Below, in pieces: positions 46,409 to 58,189 of a stretch of DNA of 64,000 nt. The stretch lies in NCBI GenBank assembly GCA_023935145.1, contig CM043698.1, positions 80,184,001 through 80,248,000 on the forward strand, read 5' to 3'. This DNA comes from Bretschneidera sinensis. Its lineage: Eukaryota > Streptophyta > Magnoliopsida > Brassicales > Akaniaceae. Position 1 is the stretch's first letter, and each line of letters opens with the position of its first letter. The notes under the pieces are model-generated. The model did no database searches. It was not told the origin of the DNA and saw only the letters and a program-made list of their open reading frames with translations. The position numbers were made by a program, and so were the translations under genes.

Positions 46409-47342
46409 TGTTGGAAATCACCATCCCCAAGATGCCCAGGTGGTGATCTTCCAAACACACAAGTCTAGAATGACTTGTAAAGATTAGGGATCGGAAATAG
46501 AAACATAAATGAAAGAAAGAAAGAAAGAAGACAAGTGATTTATTATCGAGGTTCGGCAATAGCCTACGTCCCCATGAGTACCTCTGAACTCTCTGCACTA
46601 AATCAATGATTCTTTTACAATCACAGCAACCCCTCTCCAAGAAGCTCAAGTTCTTGAAGAAACCAATAAGAGAAGATGAAAAGATAAGAACTATTACAAA
46701 GCCCTCTATCTAATCTATGCTACTCTCTCTTCTAAACAACCAGCCTCTCTACAATGAGTCTCTCTTGTGTTTAGTGTCTTTGCACTCTCACACACCACTC
46801 ATTCACACATCACATGTCTCACAAGTTATATTACATCATCTTACATTGAAGCTAGGTGACCCTTTATATAGTGCACAAACTTCTTGTCCAATCTTGAGAG
46901 TCAATCTCCAACCTTAGATCTTGATGACCAATCAACCATGGCCCTCCATTAATCCTAAGTGATGCTGTGCATTTTGTACTTGCACCCACGCACTTAACAA
47001 AAGACTAAATCAAGTTAATCATGTGTACATCAGTGTGCCTGGCGCTGCGGCCTAAAACAGGGGGCGCCGCCGCCCAAGGCAGAACACCTCTTCAGTACCT
47101 TCTGGGCGCCGCAGCCTTAGGGAGGCAGAGGTGCGGCGCTGCTCCTCCTCCAGCACACCATCTTCTGAGCGCCGCGGCCTGGGAAAATGAGGGCCACGGC
47201 CTGACTTGGTGCGCACACATTTTCCAGCTTCGTGCTGAGGCACACACACTTTTCATGTGCTGTACTTCATTCTTCTTCTTCTGTTTAAACCTTAATCATG
47301 TTTAAACCTTAACCATGTTTAAACCTTAGACAAATACTAACA
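46409..47342 (-). mobile_element. Solo LTR inserted in the satellite
   Basis: The satellite phrase TGCTTTAAGACATC is split. The 5-bp duplication TGCTT stands at 46404-46408 and 47343-47347, and the insert starts TGTTGGAAATC and ends TACTAACA. Both are proper TG/CA ends, so it is a 934-bp solo LTR. The TATA box TATATAAAGG on the minus strand (46861-46870) sets the orientation. A second member lies at about 60273-61120. The internal region is missing, so the superfamily is not certain; the TGTTAG...CCAACA ends fit Copia. Confidence 0.88.
47033..47215. repeat. GC-rich block in the LTR U3
   Basis: A block far richer in G+C than its surroundings, with repeated GCGCCGC and GCGGCCT motifs (for example GGCGCCGCCGCC, TCTGGGCGCCGCAGCC, GAGCGCCGCGGCCT). 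It lies upstream of the TATA box in the LTR's own orientation, so in U3. Confidence 0.85.
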
Positions 47343-50300
47343 TGCTTTAAGACATCAAACTCGCCAAGAACATTAATGACCCTTACATTAATATGGTATC
47401 GACTCAGATTTTGACTACTACTTCTAAATGCTAACATCTAAGCAATCATGACTATGTTATTATTTTATGTGCCAACTAGCATAGAATAGTGCTTAGGAAA
47501 CTTCCCTTTCCATCCCAAAGCAAAAATCACAAGATGAGGTAATGAAAGAAACAGAAACAGACAAACTCATATTCACTACACATTTAAATAACAAAACTAA
47601 TATACAAGGGAAAAAGAAAAATATGCATGAGGGTCATCATTGTTGATCCCGATAGTGAACTAACACAATACACATAACAACGCTAAATAATGCTTTCATA
47701 ATCAATACGCAAACAATATTTGATGCAAAGCATATGTAATCTATCATTTATATATGAAACACTATCACTAATATAATCATTCTTTAGTGTTGTCAACACA
47801 AATAGGAAAAAAAATAAACTGTTATCAACACAAAGAAAGCAGTTGTCACCAATATAATCAAGCCAAGGGAGTTTTAAGACATCAGACCTGCCAAGAATAT
47901 TAATGACCCTAAAGTTAACAAGGGTTCAACTCAGAATTTGACTACAAACTCAAAATGCTAACATCTAGGCAATCATTACAGACAAATAGGACAGAAAATA
48001 AATAAACTCTAATCAACACATATAAAGCTATTGTCACCAATATAATTAAGCTAATGATGCTTTAAGACATCAAACCCACCAAGAACATTAGTGACCCTAG
48101 CCTTAACAAGAGATCAACTTAGAATTTGACTATTAACTCTAAATGCTAACATCTAAGCAATCATGACAAAGTTGTTCTTTGGTGTGCTAACTAGCATAGA
48201 AGAGTCCTTGGGAAACAGCCCTTTCCATCCCAAAACAATAATTACAAGATGAGTCAATGAGAGTAACAGTGATAGACACACTCATATTCACCACACATTT
48301 AAACAACAAACGTAATATACAAAGGAAAAAAGAAAAATACGCATTAGGGTCATCATTATTGGTCCCCATAGTGAACTTACATGATGCACATCACAACACT
48401 AAAGAATGCTTATCATGCTTTGATAATCAATACGCAAACAATATTCGATGCAAAACAAATACAATATATCATTCATGTAAGCGACACTATTGCCAATATA
48501 ATCATTCTTTAGCTTTTCAACACAAATAGGATAGAAAATAAATAACTTATAATCAACCCAAATAAAGCTATTGTCACCAATAGAATAAAGTCAAATGAGC
48601 TTTAAGACATCAAGCCCACCAAGAACATTAATGGCCCTAACATAAACAAGGGATCAACTCAAACTATGACAACTAACTATAAATGCTAACATCTAAGCAA
48701 TCATTACAAACAAATTGGACAAAAAATAAGTAATCTATAATCAACACAAATAAAGTTATTATCATCAATATAACCAAGCAAAGGGAGTTTTAAGACTTCA
48801 GACTCGTCAAGAACATTAATGACCAACTTTAACAATAGATCAACTCAAAATTTGACTACTAACTCAAAACACAGACATCTAAACATTCATTATAAACAAA
48901 TAGGACTAAAAAATAAATAAACTACAATCAACACAATTAAAGTTAATGTCACCAATTTAATCAAGCAAGAGAACTCTAAGATATCAAACCAGCTAACATT
49001 ACTGACCCTAACTTTTACAAGGGATCAACTCAGAATTTGATTACTAATTCTAAAGGCGTACATCTAAGCAAGCATGACTAGGTTGTTCCTTCATGTGCTA
49101 ACTAGTATAGAAGAATCCTTAGGAAATTTCTCTTTCTATCTGAGAGGAGTAATCACTAGACGAGGCAACGAAGGCAAAAATGGAAACCAAGGCAGACATA
49201 CTCATATTATCCACACATTTAAACAACAAACATAATATACAAAGGAAAAAGAAAAATATGCATGAGGGTCATCATTGTTTATCCCGACAGTAAACTGACA
49301 CAATGCACATCACAATGCTAAAGAATGCTTATCATGCTTTGATAATCAATACACAAACAATGTTTGATGCAAAACAAATATAATTTATTATTCACGTAAT
49401 CAATAGGAAAACAATATTTGATGCAAAACAAATAAATTTTAATCAACAAAAATTAAGTTATTTCCACCAATATAATCAAGCCAAGAGTGCTTTAAGACAT
49501 CAAATCAACCAAGAACAATAATGACCTAAACCTTAACAACGGATCAACTCAAAATTTGACTACTAACTCTAAATTCTAACATCTAAGCAATCATGACTAG
49601 CTTGTTCCTTGGTGTACTAGCTAGCATAGAAGAGTCCTTGGAAAACATCCATTTCCATCCCTGAGGATTAATCACAAGATGAGGCAACGAAAGAAACAGA
49701 GGTAGACAGAATCGTATTCATCACACATAAAACAACAGACATAATTAAAAAAAATACGCATAAGGGTCACCATTGTTGATCCCGACAGTGAACTGACACA
49801 ATGCACATCACAAAGCTAAAGAATGCTTATCATGCTTTGATAATCAATACGCATGCAATATTTAATGCAAAAACAAATATAATCTATCATTCATGTAAGC
49901 AACATTGTCACCAATATAATTATTCTTTAGAACTATCAACTTAAATAGGACAAAAAAACAAATAAACTGTAATCAACACAAATAAAGCTATTGTCACCAA
50001 TATAATCAATTCAATGGAGCTTTAAGACATCAAATACACCAAACCATTAATGACCCTAAGCTTAACAAGGGATTAGCTCAGAATTTGACTACTAACTCCA
50101 AATACTAACATCTAAGCAATCATTACAAACAAATAGGACAAAAAATAAATAAAAATCAACATAAATAAAGTTATTATGGCCAATACTATCAAGATAAGTG
50201 AAATTTAAGACATCAGACCAGCGAAAAACTTAATGACTCAACCTTTGCAAGAGATCAACTCAAAATTTGACTACTAATTCTAAATGCTAACATCTAAATA

Positions 50301-51794
50301 ATCGTGACTTGCTTGTTGCTTGGTCTGGTAACCAACATAGAAGGGTCCTTGGGAAAGTTCCATTTCCATCCAAGAGGAATAATCACAAGATAAGGCAACG
50401 AAAGCAAAAGAGGCAGACATACTCATATTCACCACACATTTAGACAAAAAACATAATATATAAAGGAAAAAGAAAAATATTCACGAGGGTCATCATTGTT
50501 GATCCTGACAGTGAACTGAAACAATGCATATCACAACGCTTGAAAATGCTTACCATGCTTTGATAATCAATACACAAACAATATTTGATGCAAAACAAAT
50601 ATAATATATCATTCATGCAGGCAACATTATCGCCAATATAATCATTCTTTAGCATTGTCAACACAAATAGGACATAAATAAATAAACTGTAATCAACACT
50701 AATAGAGCAAATATCACCAATATAATCAAGACAATGGAACTTTAAGACATCAGACCTGCCATGAACATTATTGGCCCTAACTTTAACAAGAGATCAACAC
50801 AAAATTGACTACTGACTCTAAATGCAAACATCTAAGCAATCATTACAAAAAAATAGGAAGGAAAATAAATAAACTGTAATCAACATAAATAAACTTGTTG
50901 TCACCAATATAGTCAATCCAATAGAGCTTTAAGACAACAGACCTACCAACAACATTAATGATCCTAACCTTTACAAAAGATAAACTCAGAATTTGACGAC
51001 TAACTCCAAAAGCTATCATCTAAGCAATCATGACTAGCTTGCTCCTTGGTATGCTAACCAATATAGAAGAATCCTTGAAAACTTTCCTTTCTATCCAATA
51101 GAAATAATCACAAGACGAGGCAATGAAAGCAACATAAGCAGACAAACTTATATTTACCACACATTTAAACAACAAACATAATATAGAAAAGAAATATAAA
51201 AATATGCATGAGGGTCATCATTGTTGATCCCGTTAGTGAACTGACACAATGCATATCACACTGCTAAAGAATGCTTATAATGCTTTGATAATTAATACAC
51301 AAAATCATTTTTTAGAGTTTCCAACACAAATAAGACAAAAAATAATTAAAATGTAATCAACACAAATAAAGTTATTGTCACCAATGTAATCAAGCTAAGG
51401 GAGATTTAAGACATCAAACCCGTAGAGAACATTAATGACTATAACCTTAACAAAGGATCAACTCAGAATTTGACAACTAACTCTAAATGCTAACATCTAA
51501 GTAATTATGACTATGTTGTTCCTTGGTGTGGTAACTAGTTTAGAGAAGTCCTTGGGAAACTTCCATTTCCATCCATGAAGAATAATCACAAGATGAGGCA
51601 ATGAAAGAAACAAAGGCGGACAAACTCATATTCACAACACATTTAAACAACAAACATAATATACAAAGGAAAAAGAAACATACAAATAAGGTTCATCATT
51701 ATTGATCCTGACAGTGCTCTAACATAACGTTACAAAATGTTTATCATCCTTTGATAATCAATATGCTTGCAATATTCAATGCAAAGTAAATATA

Positions 51795-51945
51795 ATCGGA
51801 GCTAATGAATAAGTGGAAAGAAGAATTAGATAATTGTCGTTAAGCATTCACATATACCTAAGAGCACTACAAAATGACTAGCTATGGAGGTTGAGATCAT
51901 AGCTTGTTCTGCTATAGTGCTCTATCATTCTTGTGAGCAATCTTG
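51795..51945. repeat. Variant satellite unit with about 130 extra bases, first
   Basis: Between AAATATAAT and CTATCATTC, subunit A carries an extra segment beginning AGCTAATGAATAAGT and containing AGCATTCACATATACCTAA and TAGCTATGGAGGTTGAGA. The same segment, diverged, recurs at 53938-54075. Confidence 0.85.
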
Positions 51946-53937
51946 TCGCCAATATAATCATTATTTAGCATTGTCAACACAAATATGATAGAAAATAAAT
52001 AAATTGTAATCAACACAAATAAAGCTATTGTCACTAATATAATCAAGCTGAGGGAGCTTTAAGATATCAGAACCTCCAAGAACATTAATGACCCTAACCT
52101 TAACAAGAGATCAACTTAGAATTTGACTACTAACTCCATTACAAACAAATAGGAAGAAAAATAAATAAACTATAACCAACGCAGATAAAGTTATTGTCAC
52201 CAATATAATCAAAGCAATCATTACAAACAAATAGGAAGGAAAATAAATAAACTATAATCAATGTAGATAAAGTTATTGTCACCAATATAATCAAGCAAAC
52301 GGAGCAGTAAGACATCAAACCTGCCAACAACATTAATGACCCTAACCATAAAAAGTGATCAACACAGAATTTGACAAGTAACTTTAAAAGCTAACATTTA
52401 AGCAATCATTACTAGGTAGTTCTTTGATGTGAAAAACTAGTATAAAAGAGTCTTTGGGAAACTTCCACTTCCATCCCAAAGAAATTATCACAAGACAAGG
52501 CAACGAAAGTAACAATGGTAGACAGACTCATATTCACCACAAATTTAAACAACAAACATAATATAAAAAAGAAATAGAAAAATATGCCTGAGGAGCATCA
52601 TTGTTGATCCTGATAGTGAATCGACACAATGCACATCACAACGCTAAAGACTGTTTATCATGCTTTAATAATCAAGATGCAAACAAAATTTGATGTAAAG
52701 CAAATACAATCTATCATTTGTGTAAGCAACACTATCGCCAATATAATCATTCTTTAGCGTTGTAAACACAAATAAGACATAAAATAAATAAATCATAATA
52801 AACACAAATAAATCTATTGTTAGCAATTTAATTAATTCAATGGAGCATTAAGGCATTAAAACCGCTAAGAACATTAATTACTCTAACCTTAATAAGAGAT
52901 CAAGTCATTTGACTACTAACTCTAAGTGTTAACATCTAAGCAATCATTACAAACAAATATGATTGAAAATAAATAAATTGTAATCAAAACAAATAAAGTT
53001 ATTGTCACCAATATAATCAAGTCAAGGGAGCTTTATAAGATCAGACCCACCAAGTACTTATTGACCCCAACCTTAGCAAGAGATCAACACAGAATTTGAG
53101 TACTAACTCTAAATCCTAACATCTATGAAATCGTGACTAAGTTGTTTTTTGGTTTGCTAACTAGCATAAGAAGGTTCTTGGGAAACATTTCTTTCCATCC
53201 AAGAGGAATAATCACAAGACGATGCAACGGAAGCAATAGAGGAAGACCTACTCATATTCAACACACATTTAAACAACAAACATAATATACAAAGAAAAAA
53301 TAAAAATACGCAAAAAGGTCATCATTGTTGATCCTGATAGTGAACTGACACAATGCAATCACAACGCTAAAGAATTATCATGCTTTGATATTCAATACGT
53401 AAACAATATTTGATGGAAAAAAATATAATATAATCATTCTTTAGCATTGTCAATAGAAATATGACATAAAATAAATAAATTGTAATCAACACAAATAAAG
53501 TTATTGTCACCAAAATAATCAAATCAATAGAGCTTTAAGATATTAAACCCACCAAGAACATTAATGACCCTAGCCATAACAAGGGAATAACTCAGAATTT
53601 GATTACTAACTCTAAATGCCAACATCTAAGCAATCATGACTAGGTTGTTCGTTGGTGTGCTAACTAGTATAGAATAGTCCTTGGGAAACTTCCCTTTCCA
53701 TCCCTGAGGAATAATCACAAGACGACGGAAGGAAAAAAATAGAGGCTGGCAAACTAATATTCACCATACATTTAAACAACAAACATAATATACAAAGAAA
53801 AAAAGAAAAATACCCATGAAGGTTATCATTGTTGATCCTGATATTGAATAAACGTAATGCACATCACAACGCTAAAGAATGCTTATCATACTTTGATAAT
53901 CAATACACATGCAATATTTGATGCAAAACAAATATAA

Positions 53938-54075
53938 TTGAAGCTAATGAATAAGTTGAAAGAAGCATTAGATAATTGTCAATAGTGATTCACTTAGACC
54001 TAAGAGCACTGCAAATAACTAGCCATGGAGGCTGAGAGCATAGCTTGTCTTGCTACAAAGCTATATCCTTCATGT
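53938..54075. repeat. Variant satellite unit with about 130 extra bases, second
   Basis: Shares AGCTAATGAATAAGTT, AGCATTAGATAATTGTC, CCTAAGAGCACTGCAAA and AGCCATGGAGGCTGAGA with the unit at 51795. The units between and around them lack it. Confidence 0.85.
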
Positions 54076-56904
54076 GAACAATATTGTCACCAATATAATC
54101 ATTCTTTAGCTTTGTCAATACAAATAGGATAGAAAATAAATAAATAATAATCAACACAAATAAAATTATTGTCACCAATATAATCAAGCCAATGGAGCTT
54201 TAAGACATCAAACCCGCCAAGAACATTAATGACCATAACCTTAACAAGGAATCAACACATAATTTGACTACTAACTCTAAATACAAACATCTAAGCAATC
54301 ATGATTAGATTGTTTCTTGGTGTGCTAACTAGCATAGAAGAGTCATTGAGAAACTTCCCTTTCCATTCCTGAGAAATAATCATAAGACGAGGCAACAAAA
54401 GAAACAGAAACAGATAAACTCATATTTACACACATTTAAACAACAAACATAATAAACAAAAGAAAAATAAAAATAAGAATGCATGTCATCATTGTTGATC
54501 CCGACAGTGAACTGACACATTGAACATCACAACACTAAAGAATTCTTATCATGTTTTGACAATCAATACGCATACAATATTCAATGCAAGGCAAATATAA
54601 TCTATCATTCACGTAAGCAACACTATCGCCAATATAATCATTCTTTAGCGTTGTCAACACAAATAGGACAGAAAATAAATAATTTTTAATCCACACAAAT
54701 AAAGTTATTGTCACCAATATAATCAAGACAAAAGAGCTTTGGGATATTTGATCTGCTGAGAACATTAATGTCGCTAGCCTTAACAAGGGATCAACCTAAA
54801 CAAGTAGTCATTACAAACAAATAGGATAAAAAAATAAATAAATTGTAATCAACATAAATAAATTTATTGTCATCTATATAATCAAGCTAATGTAGTTTTA
54901 TGACATTAGACATGCCAAGAAAATTAATGACCCTAACTTTATTAAGGGATCAACTCAAAAATTGACTACTAACTCTAAATGCTAACAGCTAAGCAATCAT
55001 GACTATGTTGTTCCTTGCTGTTTTAACGAAGAGTCATTAGGAAATATACCTTTCAATCCCAGAGGAATAATCACAAAACGAGACAAAAAAGCAACATAGA
55101 CTGACAGACTCATATTCACCACATATTTAAACAACAAACATAATAAACAAAATTAAAATAAAAAAATGCATGAGGGTTATCACTATTGATCCCGATAATG
55201 AACTGAAACAATGCACATCACAATACTAAAGAATGTTTATCATGCTTTGATAATCAATACACAAAACAATATTTGATGCAAAGCAAATATAATATATCAT
55301 TTATGTAAGCAACATTGTCACCAATATAATCATTCTTTAGCATTGTCAACAAAAATAGGACTGAAAATAATTAAACTGTAATCAACATAAATAAAACTAT
55401 TGTCACCAATATAATCAAGCCAATGGAGCTTTAAGATCAAACACACCAATAAAATTAATTACACTAATCTTAACAAGGGATCAACTCAGAATTTGACTAC
55501 TAACTCTAAATGCTAACATCTAAGTAATTATGACTAGGTTGTTCCGTGTTGTGCTAATTAGCGCAGAAGAGTCCTTGAGAAACTTCCCTTTCCATACCCG
55601 AGAAATAATCACAAGACAAGGCAATAGAAGAAACAGAAGTAGACATACTCATATTTATAGCACATTTAAACAAGAAACATAATAAATAGCTGAAAAATAA
55701 AAATACATATGAGGGCCATCACTATTGATCCCGATAATGAATTGAAACAATGCACATCACAACACTAAAGAGTGCTTATCATTCTTTGATAATCAATATG
55801 GATGCAATATTCGATGCAAAGCAAATATAATCTATCATTCATGTAAGCGATATTGTCGCCAATATAATCATTTTTTAGATTTGTCAACACAAATAGGACA
55901 GAAATTTGTAATCAACAGAAATAAAGTTATTGTCACCAATATAATCAAGCCAAGAAAGCTTTAAGACATCAGACTTGCTAAGAATTTTAATGTCCATAAC
56001 CTTAACAAGGGATCAACTTAGAATTTGACTACTAACTCTAAATGCTAACATCTAAGAAATCATTAAAAACAAATAAGACAGAAAATAAATAAATTGTAAT
56101 CAACATAAATAAAGCTATTATCACCAATATAATCAAGCCAATGGAGCTTTAAACATTGGACCTACCATGAACATTAATGGCCCTAACCTTAACAAGGGAT
56201 AAACTCAAAATTTGGCTACTAACTGGTAATGCTAACATCTAAGCAATCATGACTTGGTTGTTCCTTATTGTGCTAACTAGCATAGAAGAGTCATTGAGAA
56301 ACTTCTCTTTCCTTCCCTGAGGAATAATGACAAAACGAGACAACGAAAGCAACTAAGGCAGACAAACTCATATTCACCACACATTTAAACAACAAACATA
56401 ATATACAAAGGAAAAAAAAATACCCATGAAGGCCATCATTGTTGATCCCGAAAGTGAAGTGACACAATGCACATCATAACGCTAAAGAATGCCTATCATG
56501 CTTTGATAATCAATACACATGCAATATTCGATGCAAAACAAATATAATATATCATTTATGTCAGTAACACTCTCGACAATATAATCATTCTTTAGCGTTG
56601 TCAACACAAGTAGGAAAACACATAAATAAACTGTAATCAACACAAATAAAGCTATTGTCACCAATATAACCAAGCCAAGGGATTTTTAAGACATCAGACC
56701 TACCAGGAACATTAATGACCCTAACTTTAATAAAGGATCAAGTCAAAATTTGACTATTAACTATAAATGCTAACATCTAAGCAATCATGACTAGGTTTTT
56801 CCTTGGTGTGACTAGCATAAAAGAGTCCTTGGTAAACTTACATTTCCAGCCTAGAGGTATAATCACAAGAAAAATGTAATGTTTTCTATATAGGGTAAGG
56901 TTTA

Positions 56905-58100
56905 GGGCCCTCTTAGAATGAATTCAATTGAAATTAGAATTTAAAATTAGTATTTCCGTCGAAAAACCAACATTTAGGCACCATTGAAGGGACAAAATAA
57001 TACAATCGTTGCCAACTTAGATTTTAGAATGAGTATTTTTTTTTCTTCAGAAAATCAACGGATAGGTACCACCGAAGAGACAAAAAATTACAATGTTTCC
57101 CATAATGAATTCAATTGCAATTAGAATTCAGAATTAGTTTTTTCTTCATAAAACCAACGTAAAGGAGCCATCGAAGGGAAAAAGATTTAATGTTTACCAA
57201 CATGGAAATCAATTGCAACTAGAAATAAGAATTAGTCTTTTCTTCATAAATCTAATGGATAGGCACCAAGGGGAAAAACTACAAATTTTCCAACCATGGA
57301 ATTCAATTGCCATTAGAATTCAGAATGTCTTTCCTTCATAAAACCAATGGGAAGTGACCACCGAAGGGCAAAAGAATACAATATTTGTCAGCATGGAATT
57401 CAATTGCAACTAGAATTCAAAATTAATATTTCTTTCAGAAAACCAACAAAAATGCACCACTGAAGGGACAAAATAATATAATCTTTCCTATCATAGAATT
57501 CTATTAGAATCATAATTAAGAATAAGTATTTCTTAGAAAAAAAGGGGCAAGTACCACCAAAGGGAAAAAACCCAATATTTCCTAGAAAGAATTCAATTGT
57601 AATTAGAATTCAGAATTAGTATTCCTTCATAAAACCAATAGAAAGGCACCAACGAAAGGACAAAATAATACAATCATTTCCAGCATGAAATTCAATTAGA
57701 ATTTAGAAAAATCATCGAAGGAACGGGAGAATAAAATGTTTGTCAACATAAATTTCAATTGAATCTTTGCGAGCATTAGAATTAGAATTCATAATCTTTT
57801 TTTTCTTCCGAAAGCAAAGGGACAAACACCATCAAAGGGACAAAAAAAAAATATTATTTCCAATAAACAATTCAATTGTAAGTAGAATTCAGAATCATTC
57901 TTTCCTTCAGAGAACTAACGGAAAGGCACCACCGAAGAGAAAAAATAATACAGTCTTTCCTAGCATGGAATTCTATTAGAATCAGAATTCAGAGTAAATC
58001 TTTCTTCATTAAAAAAAAAAAGGATATGCACTACCAAAAGGATAAAAAAAATACATTGTTTCCCATAATAAATTCAATTTCAATTAGAATTCTGAATAAG
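56905..58100. repeat. Second tandem array, unit about 100 bp
   Basis: About a dozen diverged units of the form GAATTCAATTGCAATTAGAA, CAGAATTAGTCTTTCCTTCA, AAAACCAACGGAAAGGCACC, ACCGAAGGGACAAAATAA and TACAATCTTTCC. Starts fall near 56918, 57105, 57208, 57299, 57397, 57497, 57590, 57689, 57868, 57968 and 58070. It is unrelated in sequence to the A/B satellite next to it. The 57767-57979 open frame is a by-product. Confidence 0.9.
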
Positions 58101-58189
58101 TCTTTCATATGAGAATATGAGAGATGAGAATAAGCTGACCCTAGAGAGAAAACCTCATCCTTCTCTCTAGAAAACCCTATTGTCCTTAT

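Larger units (their letters stand above)
46196..56872. repeat. Complex satellite array with two subunit types (A about 350 bp, B about 180 bp)
   Basis: Subunit B runs from ACAAATAGGACAGAAAAT through AATAAAGCTATTGTCACC, CTTTAAGACATCAGAC, ACATTAATGACCCTAAC and TCAACTCAGAATTTGACTAC to AACATCTAAGCAATCAT. After that phrase the array either continues with TACAAACAAATAGGAC into another B, or with GACTAGGTTGTTCCTTGG into subunit A (TAGCATAGAAGAGTCC, ATTTAAACAACAAACATAAT, GTCATCATTGTTGATCCCGA, CATGCTTTGATAATCAATAC, CAATATAATCATTCTTTAGC). Successive A starts are about 480-910 bases apart, clustering near 540, 720 and 900, which fits A+B, A+2B and A+3B. About 15 A subunits are present. Minus-strand open frames of 60-80 residues recur only because the DNA does. 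No gene is implied. Confidence 0.93.

Noticed and set aside
50440..56673. Recurring minus-strand open frames with similar proteins in the satellite
   Set aside because: Each satellite unit yields the same chance frame; frames start and stop at unit differences and have no conserved ends.
46196..56872. CRISPR-like array of repeats and spacers
   Set aside because: Units are hundreds of bases long, fully repetitive with no unique spacers, and the DNA is from a plant.
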